Positions 1-9,900 of a stretch of 64,000 nt of DNA are shown one piece after another. Made by a program: the position numbers and the translations under genes. The stretch lies in assembly GCA_015066935.1 (NCBI GenBank), contig SVNK01000007.1:1-64000 (forward strand), given 5' to 3'. This DNA is from Ruminococcus sp. (lineage in GTDB: Bacteria > Bacillota > Clostridia > Oscillospirales > Ruminococcaceae). Position 1 is the stretch's first letter. Every line of letters begins with the position of its first letter. Under the pieces are notes generated by a model. That model saw nothing but the letters and a program-made list of their open reading frames with translations, did no database searches and had not been told where the DNA came from.

Positions 1-12
1 TATCATAAAAGT

Positions 13-267
13 ATGCTCAAAACCTTTGAGAGCAAGGAAAGCGAGCTTATGGCAAAGCTGGAGAGGGTTAAGATGTCCTCTCTCTGCGAGATAATCAATA
101 AGGGCGGTTATGATATTGACGCTCTGCGTGAAGCAGTAAAAATCGGAGATTTCAGCGGCATTCTTTCCAAAGATGAAGCTGAACCCGATACACAGAATAT
201 TGAAGAAACAGCGGCTTTTTCTACCGCTGTTGTTTCAAATACAGAGGAAAGGAAGAGTGATGAATGA
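13..267 (+). CDS. Hypothetical ICE protein, possibly 5'-truncated by the window
   Basis: Not recognised. The frame is open to the left window edge, so the ATG at 13 may be internal. What is visible is an 84-residue tail with a short helical, charged N-terminal part and an acidic Ser/Thr/Glu-rich C-terminus. Its TGA overlaps the ATG of the next gene in an ATGA arrangement, which implies translational coupling and membership of the conjugation operon leading into topB. In related ICEs this position is held by small accessory genes of the transfer operon, but no specific family can be assigned. Confidence 0.5.
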   Translation: MLKTFESKESELMAKLERVKMSSLCEIINKGGYDIDALREAVKIGDFSGILSKDEAEPDTQNIEETAAFSTAVVSNTEERKSDE

Positions 268-813
268 TAAGATATGTAAATGTCGCAGATGATTTAAAAG
301 AAGCTATGCTGAAATTCTGCATAGAGCAGTCCCCTTATGAGAGTGTCGAGGATATAAAAAAACTAGTGGACTCGGCTTTTTCCACATTTGAGAAAATCCC
401 TAAAAAGTGGTTCAGAATTATACCTGTTTACTGTTACATTTTTTTATGTAGGAGATAACTATATCGACGAGATTTATCCCGACAGCGTTAAAGAAAATGG
501 CGTTCTCATAGAAAGAGCGATATACCTTGATACATTTTTTATCGGACACTATATTTGCGATTCGGGCGAGAGAATTAAGCGTGGATACGATATTTATTAC
601 GACCTCGACAAGCGTGAAATATCCCTTGTTTATAGGATTGAGGTTATCAACAATGGAGTAAAGAATACATACAGAGTTGAAACGGATTTGTTTGAGGATT
701 TCGATGCGTGGGAGTTTATGTTTGATATAACGACCGATGTTTCGAATATCCTCAAACAGAATTTGATTATTCCTGCAGCAATGTTGATAAAAAAAGAAAA
801 GGAGGCAGTTTAA
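264..813 (+). pseudogene. Hypothetical ICE gene split by a frameshift in a T7 run
   Basis: Two overlapping reading frames cover this stretch: 264-458 (64 aa) and 388-813 (141 aa). The first is coupled by ATGA to the upstream gene and the second ends one base before topB, as expected of one operon gene. Between them is a run of seven T (439-445). Removing one T would join the first frame (about 60 residues) to the second at the sequence YVGDNYIDEIYP, giving a protein of about 180 residues. The 388 ATG has no good ribosome-binding site. A sequencing error, a real loss-of-function indel or slippage are all possible. The function is not recognised. Confidence 0.5.
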
Positions 814-814
814 T

Positions 815-2905
815 ATGTTCAGACTTATCATTTCAGAAAAGCTCTCGGTTTCCGCTTCCATTGCTTACTGCATAGGAGCAACAGAAAAGATTTCCGAAGG
901 CGATACATTCTACTGGCAGGGCAACGGCTACATTGTAACCAACGCTCTCGGACACCTGTTCGGTATCGGAATGCCCGAGGATTACGGCTGGGAAAGCTGG
1001 GAACTTGAAACACTTCCCCTTATTCCCAAGGAGTTTAAGCTGTTTCCGCTTAACGGCTACGGCGGTCAGATTAAGCTGCTTAAAAAGCTCATCAGCCGTG
1101 ATGATGTGATGGAAATTATCAATGCCTGTGACGCAGGACGTGAGGGCGAATGTATTTTCCGTTACATATATAACTACTTTGGCTGTACGAAGCCGACAAA
1201 ACGTCTTTGGATTTCCTCGCTTACCGATGAAAGTATCAAGCAGGGTATGAAGAATCTGCTTGACGGAAAGGAAAAGGACAACCTTTTTGCGGCAGGCTTC
1301 ACAAGAGCAAAGGCTGACTGGATACTCGGTATGAGTCTTTCACGTCTTTACAGTATTGTAAATGATGACAGCCACAAGGTTGGCAGAGTTAAAACCCCTG
1401 TTCTTAATATCGTCGCAAACCGTGATGAAGCGATTGCGGCATTTACAAAAAGACCGTTTTACAAGGTAGTCCTTGAAAACGGTGCTGGATGTGAAAATGT
1501 TTTTGATACCGCAGAGCAGGCAGAAACCGTGAGAGCAAAATGCAGCGGCAAGATTGCCGTTGTATCTTCCTCAAAAACAGAGCAGAAAAAGGAAAACCGT
1601 CCCTTGCTTCACAGTCTTACCTCTTTACAGCAGGAGGCAAACGATGTGTACGGAATGACAGCCGCCGATACGTTAAAGTCAGCACAGAGCCTTTACGAAA
1701 AGAAGCTTCTTACCTATCCTCGTACAGACAGCAGTTATCTTTCGGACGATATGATACCGCTTGTTGAGAGTATCGTAAAGTGCCTTGCGGGATATGACGG
1801 TGAACGTGTTCAGCGTTTGCAGGAGCAGGGACTTGTGATTGACAAGCGTATCATTGACAACAACAAGATTTCGGATCACCACGCTATTATTCCCACAAAC
1901 CTCATCGGCAGGCTTGACGATGAGAAGCTGGACGATAACGAACAGCGTATTGTAAAGCTGGTAATCAACCGTTTCCTTTGTGCTGTTGACAAGCCGTATA
2001 TCTACTCCGAAACAAAGTACGAATTTCTTGTTGAGGATGAGATTTTCAAACTGACGGTTAAAACTCCGATTGAATGGGGTTGGAAGCAGTACAAGCTGTC
2101 AGAGCCTGCTGAACTTGATGAAGATACAGACAAAGTGCTGTCTGTACTTTATTCCGAAAACGCAACCTTTACCGCAGATAACATTGAGGTAAAGCAGGGC
2201 GAAACAAAGCCGCCGAAGCATTTTACGGAAAGTACATTGCTTGCGGTTATGGAAAACATCGACCGTCTGATTGACGATAAGGAGCTGAAAGGCTTTGTCA
2301 AGGAGAGAGGACTTGGAACTCCCGCAACAAGAGCTTCGATCATCGAAGAACTTATTGTCGCAGGGTATATCGAGCGTAAAAAGAAACAGCTTGTTTCAAC
2401 CGATTATGGCAGAGCGTTTGCGGCTTCTGTTCCCGATAATGTAAAATCGGCAGAGTTGACCGCACATTGGGAACAGGTGCTTTCCGATATTGAAAACGGC
2501 AACGGCAATGCTGATATGCTGCTTGATGAAATCAAGAACAGCGTTTCGGAAATCATTGCTTTTGAAAAGAGCAGGGGCAATCGTGTCAAAGTCACACGAA
2601 AGGTAAGCGTGGGCAACTGTCCTCGCTGTGGAAGTCCTGTTATAGAAAACAGCAAGGCTTTCAGTTGCTCCGCAGGACGTGAAAAATGCGTTTTCTTTAT
2701 TTATAAGCAGGACAAGCGTATCGGCAGAAGCTACAAGGCTGACGAGATTGCGGAACTGCTTTCAAATGGCAAGGTTACGCTGAAGAATTGCACTTCATCA
2801 AAAGGGAATAAGTATAGTGCGGTGTTCTCGCTGGAAGATACGGGCAAGTATGTGAACCTCAAGATGGAGGAGTTTGTGGGCGGTAAGAAAAGGCGTGGTG
2901 CATAA
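815..2905 (+). CDS. topB: DNA topoisomerase III (type IA), ICE-borne
   Basis: A 696-residue type IA topoisomerase that passes single DNA strands through a transient 5'-phosphotyrosyl break. In ICEs it is thought to process transfer or replication intermediates. The N-terminal TOPRIM domain carries the acidic DAGREGE motif near residue 105. The catalytic tyrosine lies in LLTYPRTDSSYL near residue 300. The C-terminus has a Cys-rich zinc-ribbon-like segment (CPRCGSP...CSAGREKC, about 600-630). AAAGGAGG precedes the ATG by about 9 bases. It directly follows the transfer-operon gene (1-base gap). It is of ordinary length for the plasmid/ICE TopB subgroup and looks intact. Confidence 0.95.
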   Translation: MFRLIISEKLSVSASIAYCIGATEKISEGDTFYWQGNGYIVTNALGHLFGIGMPEDYGWESWELETLPLIPKEFKLFPLNGYGGQIKLLKKLISRDDVMEIINACDAGREGECIFRYIYNYFGCTKPTKRLWISSLTDESIKQGMKNLLDGKEKDNLFAAGFTRAKADWILGMSLSRLYSIVNDDSHKVGRVKTPVLNIVANRDEAIAAFTKRPFYKVVLENGAGCENVFDTAEQAETVRAKCSGKIAVVSSSKTEQKKENRPLLHSLTSLQQEANDVYGMTAADTLKSAQSLYEKKLLTYPRTDSSYLSDDMIPLVESIVKCLAGYDGERVQRLQEQGLVIDKRIIDNNKISDHHAIIPTNLIGRLDDEKLDDNEQRIVKLVINRFLCAVDKPYIYSETKYEFLVEDEIFKLTVKTPIEWGWKQYKLSEPAELDEDTDKVLSVLYSENATFTADNIEVKQGETKPPKHFTESTLLAVMENIDRLIDDKELKGFVKERGLGTPATRASIIEELIVAGYIERKKKQLVSTDYGRAFAASVPDNVKSAELTAHWEQVLSDIENGNGNADMLLDEIKNSVSEIIAFEKSRGNRVKVTRKVSVGNCPRCGSPVIENSKAFSCSAGREKCVFFIYKQDKRIGRSYKADEIAELLSNGKVTLKNCTSSKGNKYSAVFSLEDTGKYVNLKMEEFVGGKKRRGA

Positions 2906-2912
2906 ATAAAAA

Positions 2913-2938
2913 TGCGGAAGCCTGAGATGGCTTCCGCA
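2913..2938 (-). terminator. Intrinsic terminator of the leftward orphan gene
   Basis: TGCGGAAGCC and GGCTTCCGCA form a perfect stem with a 6-base loop. Read on the minus strand it is followed by ATTTTTATTT, so it mainly terminates the leftward gene 2957-3889. It may also act on topB transcripts. Confidence 0.75.
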
Positions 2939-2956
2939 GAATATATAAAATTAATA

Positions 2957-3889
2957 CTATGCTTTGGTGTGTTTAATTTTTGCAACACCAGATTCGTGTA
3001 TTACAATTATTATAAGGAAATCATTACTTGAAATAGCGTCTTCTATCAATTTGCATTGTTTTTTACCCGTCACTTGATTATTTGAGTAATTGTAATCAGC
3101 TAATGCTCCACATATGAAATCAGCGACCCTGTTCATCTCATCATAAAACATATTATCATTGATGTTTTCAGGTATTAGTTCGGCACAGGAATTCGACTTT
3201 TCATATGAAATATATTTTGAAATCATATTGTGAGAAGTAATATGATATAAAACTTCATATATTCCATTGTGCCAGTTGGTCATAGCATCTCTGTCAGAAA
3301 GCCAGCTAAAAAGTTCAATGTTAGGTACTTCTCTGTATATAAGGAGTTTTACGTAACTCGCCAAAAAGGTGGTTAAAAAGGTTCTTCTCAGCAATTTGTA
3401 GTTAAATGATTTTTTGTGAATAGAATTTTGAAGTGAAGCGAGTTGCTTGCTCATCTCTTTGTATGTAGAAGTATTTTTTGGCGTTGTTATTTGCCAATTG
3501 TCTGTAATATCTTTATAATCTGAAATTATTTTTTCGAGAGATGCTTTATGTGTATAGTTTTCAAAAATATTATTTTTTTCAAGTTTAAAGCTTATGCTAA
3601 AGAATAGTCCTGATTTGATAAAATTGCAAAATTCGTTTGTAACAGTTCTGCATTTTTTTAAATCCGTCTTTTGCATTGAATTTATAATGTCTTTTAGTTC
3701 AGGTATATTTATAATATGCGGAAATATTACAAAGGTGATAATGTCGTTGGGCTTGTTTGAATCATCAATACAATAATCGCTACAGACATACCATTTGGAT
3801 ACATCAGCATATTTGTTGAAAAAATCTTTGAGTTGTGTGATAGAGGATTTATTTACTGTGCTTTCAAGTAGTTCAAACATTCTGTTCAA
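2957..3889 (-). CDS. Orphan A+T-rich cargo protein of unknown function
   Basis: Not recognised. It encodes about 310 residues in visibly more A+T-rich sequence than the ICE backbone, on the opposite strand, wedged between topB and the helicase gene. The ORF track extends it to 4108, but AGGAGG ends 8 bases before a TTG at 3889 (LNRMFELLES), and a TATAAT promoter lies upstream, so TTG 3889 is the likely start. It is soluble, with no signal peptide or membrane segment. Motif-like stretches are SDYCIDDSNKPND (about residues 35-47), WLSDRD and DFICGALADYN in the second half. The acid-rich pattern faintly recalls DUF3800-like proteins, but this is only a guess. Confidence 0.7.
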   Translation of the reverse strand: MNRMFELLESTVNKSSITQLKDFFNKYADVSKWYVCSDYCIDDSNKPNDIITFVIFPHIINIPELKDIINSMQKTDLKKCRTVTNEFCNFIKSGLFFSISFKLEKNNIFENYTHKASLEKIISDYKDITDNWQITTPKNTSTYKEMSKQLASLQNSIHKKSFNYKLLRRTFLTTFLASYVKLLIYREVPNIELFSWLSDRDAMTNWHNGIYEVLYHITSHNMISKYISYEKSNSCAELIPENINDNMFYDEMNRVADFICGALADYNYSNNQVTGKKQCKLIEDAISSNDFLIIIVIHESGVAKIKHTKA

Positions 3890-3922
3890 TGTACCTACCT
3901 CCTGTAGATTTGATTTAACTAT

Positions 3923-3951
3923 ATTATACCATATTCTCTGAAAAAACACAA
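3923..3951 (-). promoter_or_regulatory. Promoter of the leftward orphan gene
   Basis: Read on the minus strand: TTGTGT, 17 bases, TATAAT, about 34 bases upstream of the TTG start at 3889. The -10 is consensus and the -35 weak. The interval also carries the ribosome-binding site of the divergent helicase gene, so the cargo gene brought its own promoter. Confidence 0.6.
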
Positions 3952-3971
3952 TCCGAAAGGAGCGATATTTA

Positions 3972-6900
3972 TTGTCAAGACTACAAACCGTCCGTGAAAA
4001 CTGGACGGACATAACAACAAAACTGCTTCGGGATAAACAGGAGCTTGCACATTTTCTGCGTTTTTCAGCAAAGATGTATAAGCAGAGTTTTTCCGACGCA
4101 GTTCTCATATATCAGCAGAATCCCAATTCCACAAAGGTTGCAACTCTTGAAACTTGGAACAAGCTGGGCAGGCTTGTAAACAAGGGCGAACACAGTATTG
4201 CCGTGTTTGGCGAGGATAGCAAATGCAAGCACCTTTTCGATATTTCACAGACAAACGGCAAGCGTGTTCCTGAGCTTTGGAAGTTGACGGAGGATTTATC
4301 CGCAGACCTTACCGCTGTTATCAATGAAAAGTACGGTAAGGATTGCAAGAACATTCAGGAAACTATTGCGGCTGTTGCTGTGGACAATATCAAAAGCCGT
4401 CTGCCTGATATGCAGTATGCGGTAGGGCAGATGAAGCTGTCAGAAAAGGATATTACGGCATATCAGCAGTCGGTTGTTTCAGCGGTACGATTTGTAATCG
4501 CAAACCGCTGTGAGCTTGACAGCGATATGAAAATATCGGGCGGTATTAACCTTAATGCCGCAGATATGTTTAAAGACAGCCGTGACCTTATCCGCTTTTG
4601 CAATATCGTAAATCAATCGGCAAAGGACGCTCTCTTGGAAATGGAGCGAGAAATTGTAAATATTCTTAAACAAAGGAGAGAACGAAGCAATGACATACAG
4701 ATTAAGTCCGACAGGACAGTATCTTCCCGAAATCCAGTACACACAGAACCCAAGAGAACAGGCACTTCTGAAAAAGTCGATAGGCAGATGGGGCAGAATG
4801 TGGCAGGAGTGGGTGAAAACGGAGTATCCCACAGAGGTTCAGATATTCATAATGGAGGGTCGCTGGAGCATAATTCCGAGGGAAATCGACAGAGAAGCGG
4901 AGAAACGCTTTCAGGAACTGGACGAGCAGTACCGACAGCAGAACCCCCGTCCGACAGCGTTCAGCGAGATACAGACTTGGGAGAAAACAAGAGTGCTGAC
5001 GATAGAACACAGGATAATGGAGGAAATCGTGTTCAGACTCAGAATGTAGTAGTCCAAAACCTTATCGACAGATTTCTTCACGCAGACTTCAATCGCCGCC
5101 TTGACAGTTACGAAACGGCGGGTATGGTCTTTATGGACTATGCAGATACATCATTTGACCCTGTGCAGTTCTTTGACAGATTTCATTCCGACAGATTTTC
5201 CGATACGCAGGCAGAGGAAATCAGAAACATTATCAAAGCGGCAATGCAGAGCCGTGAGTATGCTCCCGAACCTGTGACAGAGGAAGAACCCGTTATCGTA
5301 AACAACGAGGTTATGGAAACAACAGAGCTTCCGCCGCTTCTTGATGAAAACATCATAAACGGCATTATGAAGTACGACAGATTTTTCAAGGTCAAGCGTG
5401 ATGAAATCGCAGAGTTCTTCGAGGAAAATGAGGATTACGATAAACGCTGTGAGTTTATGAAATCAGTTTTCCGTATGGATGAATATACAGAGCTTGATGT
5501 AAATGATGTCCGTGCAGGATACAAGGCGGAAGCTGACGGTCTTACCGTTTGGGAAGGCAGCTATCTTTCCCGTACAAAGGAGTCAAAGTTAAGCTGGGAT
5601 TTGGTACAGAGCTTTACCGCTGACCTTATCGACAAAGGTAAATACCTTGATGAAAAGCCGAAACTGGCTGTTGAAGCTGTTAAGCCGAGTAGCGACTTGC
5701 ATATCCGCAGTTTTTCAGAACGGGACGGACAGATATTTGCAGAGGTTACGCAGGGTGAAAAAAGCTCCGTTGTTCCCGTAAAGCGTACCGATGAGGATAC
5801 TCCATATATCGAAATCGGCGGCAAACCTCACAAGCTGACGGATATTCAGAACTACGATTTGGAGCAATTTGAAATATTCCGTTCTCCCGTTACTCACGAT
5901 GTCAACGGATATTATGCAGATGATTTGGCAGAGGGAGATACCATTAAACTTGACGGAGAGCTGTGGACAGTAAAATCGGCAACTACATATTCCATTTCGC
6001 TTGTAAATGACAACGGTGAAAAGAATATATACAATTCCCCTGAAAGCAAGTGGCAGGAAACTATCACAAAGGAAGGCTTTGAGTTTGTTCCAGAAAAGGC
6101 ACTTGAAATTTCCGAGCCTGTTTTTGCTCAACCTGAACCCTTTTACACACAGGGCGAACAGCTCACTTTTTTCGGGGAGCCTGTTCCCATAGAGCAGACA
6201 GAAAAGAAAACAAGAGCAAAGCCTGTGAATATTGCAGTATCCCATACTGCTCCCACAACGGATATGGTAAATCACGTCCTGCGTGGAGGAAGTGCCGAGC
6301 CGAGAAGCCTTGAAAGAATTGTAGCACAGTTCCAGAAAGGCAAGAGCGTATCCGAAAACGCTGAATTTCTCCGTAAGGAATTTGGTGAGGATGGCAGGGG
6401 ATATAAATACGTTGCTCCTGATTTCAGCAGTGCCGCACTTGTAGCAAGCTGGACGGACAACACGGGCATTACTGTGGCTATCAGCAATACCGCATTTCCC
6501 GAAGGCAAAAACGCACATATTGAATGGAGCGAAGCCGCCGAGCGTATCGGTGAAATGCTTGAAAACGGCGAATACTGTTCACAGGACATTATTGACCGTG
6601 CGATTGACAACGATATGAAGGATATTGCAGGCAAGCTGTGGTATCTTCATCAGGATTGCGAGGTAGAATATTTCATTCCCGATGAAATGTTCAAGGGCGG
6701 TTTTCCCGACAGCACGGAAAGAATTAAGGCAAGCCTTACCAATTCCGCAACCTTGCAGAAATATATTGACGGACTTGAAGATTTAATTCGTCAGTACGAA
6801 CAGGATAGAAACGTTCTGCGTTTCCATTTCCACAAGCCGAAAGAGCTTCTTTCCCGTCTTAAAGATTTACAGCTTCCGAAGCGTGATTTTATTACAAAAT

Positions 6901-9900
6901 CAGATTTCAGCTATGAGCCTAAATTCTTTGTGACAGAGGACGAAAAGGACAAGCTGTTGACAGGTGGAAGCGGTGTGCAGTACGGCAAATTCCGTATCGA
7001 AAAGTTTTTCAAGGGAGAGCATACTGAAAAAGAAAAGATTGCTTTTCTTAAAAACGAATACGGCACAGGCGGACAGGGACGGTCAGGCTTCAACGAATGG
7101 CACGATGCAAAGGGTATAAGCTACAAGAAAGGTTCAATGTCAACTCCCGATTGTGAAACGTTTCTGAAATGGAACGAGGTTTCACAGCGTATCGACAGGC
7201 TTATTGCCGAGGGGCGATATGTCACACAAAAGGACATTGACGAGCGTATCAAGGACGCAAAGCGGACTTTAAAGTACAAGACTCTCGATGATGATTACAA
7301 CAGGGCGATGATTGAACAGGCTAAAAAGGTTCTTGAGGAATACGGGGTTTCTCCCGACGAAGAACCGAGGCAATCACCCCTTGAAAAAATCATTGCAAAA
7401 GCGGAAGCAGAGGGTATTCCCGTAGAGATTACAGACGAGCCTGCAAAGGAACGTGCTGTATTTATGGATAACCGTGATGAAACATATATCGAAGTTCAGC
7501 AGACTGAGGGCGGTGTGGAGTACACAATTTATGCTCCCGACCTTACTCCCGTTGACGGCGGTGAATGGGAAATGGAAGAAGCAATGGAACTGGACGAAGC
7601 TGCCGCCGCACTTTTACAGACTTCAACCTTTGCTCTTACTGAAATTTCCGATTATGACAGGTTTATCGAAATCGCAGACAGAAATACAGAACTTGATGCT
7701 CCTGCTGAGCTTGCAAAGCTGAAAAATGAGGCTTTTTCTGCACCTGTGCAGAAAGCCGAAGATCCGACGCAGAAACAACAGACGGAAATGCAGACAGTAA
7801 ACGATCCCGAAAAGATAACCGTTACAAAGAATGAGCCGAAAAGCGGTGTACCATACACATATCATTTCAATGCTGATGATGTTGTGACAGGCGGTGCAAA
7901 ATCAAAGTTCAAGGCGAATGTTGAAGCAATACAGGTGTTGCAGAAAATCGAAGCCGAGAATCGCTATGCAACGCCCGAAGAACAGTCGGTTATGGCAAAG
8001 TATGTAGGCTGGGGCGGTATTCCGCAGGCGTTTACAACAGACAGAGCCGCCGAAAGTTTAGGCGGTAATTTAGGCGAAGCCGCACCAAGCAGCTGGGAAA
8101 CCGAGCAGAAACAGCTCCGTGAGCTTCTTTCTCCCGATGAATACAAGGCGGCGAGAGCTTCAACGCTTACAAGTTTCTATACACCTCCCGAAGTTACCGA
8201 TGGTGTATATCAGGCACTTTCGCAGTTCGGTTTTGAGGGCGGCAATGTTCTTGAACCGAGTATGGGCGTAGGTAATTTCTTCTCAAAAATGCCTGAAAAT
8301 ATGCGTGACAATTCCCGTCTTTACGGTGTGGAGTTGGACAGCATTTCGGGTAGAATCGCACAGCAGCTCTATCCCAAGGAGCGTATCCAGATTAAAGGCT
8401 TTGAGCAGACCTCTTTCAATAACAACAGCTTTGATGTTGTTGTAGGTAATATTCCTTTCGGAGATTACCGTGTCAGCGATAAAGCCTATGATAAGCATAA
8501 TTTTAAGATACACGATTACTTTGCCGCAAAGTCTGTGGACAAGGTGAAGCCGGGTGGAGTAGTTGCACTTGTTACAAGCAAGTTCACTATGGACAAGCTG
8601 AACGAAAAGGCAAGACGATACCTTGCTGAACGCTGTGACTTGCTGGGAGCTGTCAGACTTCCGAACACTGCTTTTAAGCAGAACGCAGGAACAGAGGTCA
8701 CTACGGATATTCTCTTTTTGAAGAAAAGAGAAACAATGACCGTTGAGGTTCCCGATTGGGTTCATATGAGCGAAACGGCTGACGGTATTCCTTGTAATAA
8801 GTATTTCGTGGATAATCCAGATATGGTGCTTGGCACTATGGCTTGGGATGAGCGAATGAAAGGCAAGTACGGCGATGATAGCAGAGTGACAACCTGTGTT
8901 GCCGATGAGAGTATTCCGCTTTCGGAACAGCTCAAAGCGGCTATTGCAAAAATCGAAGGAAGCATTGAAACTGTCAGAGCCGAAGAAAAACAGCGTGATG
9001 AAGCTGACATTATTCCTGCCGACCCGTCGGTACGAAATTTCACACATACCGTTGTTGACGGAAAACTGTATTTCCGTGAAAACGAAGTTATGACGCAGGT
9101 AGCCGAAACGGGTAAGACCCTTGACAGAATGATGGGTATGCACAAAATACGTCAGGCGGCTATGGCAGTAATCGACGCACAGGCGGCAGGCTGTTCCGAT
9201 GAGGAACTGAAAGAGCTTCAGACAGAGCTTAATGCCGTATATGACAAATTCAGAAAGGCTTACGGAAATATAACGGACAGCGTGAATGAACGCTGTTTCA
9301 GACAGGACGATGATTTCAATACCCTTGCGGCACTTGAAATCGTGGATACAGAGAAAAAGACGGTAGAGAAAGCTGAGATTTTCTCAAAGCGTACCATTCA
9401 GCCCGAAGTTACTGTAACAAAGGTTGATACTCCGCAGGAAGCGTTGCAGGTATCCCTTGACCGCACGGGCAGAGTGGATATTGCATATATGTCACAGCTT
9501 GTAGGCTGTGAGCCTGAAAAGTTGATTGCCGATTTAGGCAATGATATTTTCAGAAATCCCGCCGCAATAAAGGATGATGAACCGCTGTCGGGATATGAGG
9601 AGGCTTCCGAATATCTTTCGGGCAATGTCAGAGAAAAGCTGAAAATTGCAAGAGAATATGCAAAGCATATCGACAGCGGTTTTGAAAAGAATGTTGCGGC
9701 TCTTGAAAAGGTTATCCCGAAAAACCTTGAAGCAAGTGAAATTTCCGTCCGTATCGGTGCGAACTGGATTGATGTTGAGGATTACAACAGATTTCTGAAA
9801 GAGTACGCAAAGGCTGATACAAGTATGTTCGGACATCCCGTAACCCGTACCAAAATGGGCGAATACAAGATTGAGGGTAAGTATCAAGACCACTCTATTG

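Noticed and set aside
5715-6518. 267-aa minus-strand ORF within the helicase gene
   Set aside because: Shadow frame: Cys/Phe-rich, no ribosome-binding site, opposite to a conserved coding frame.
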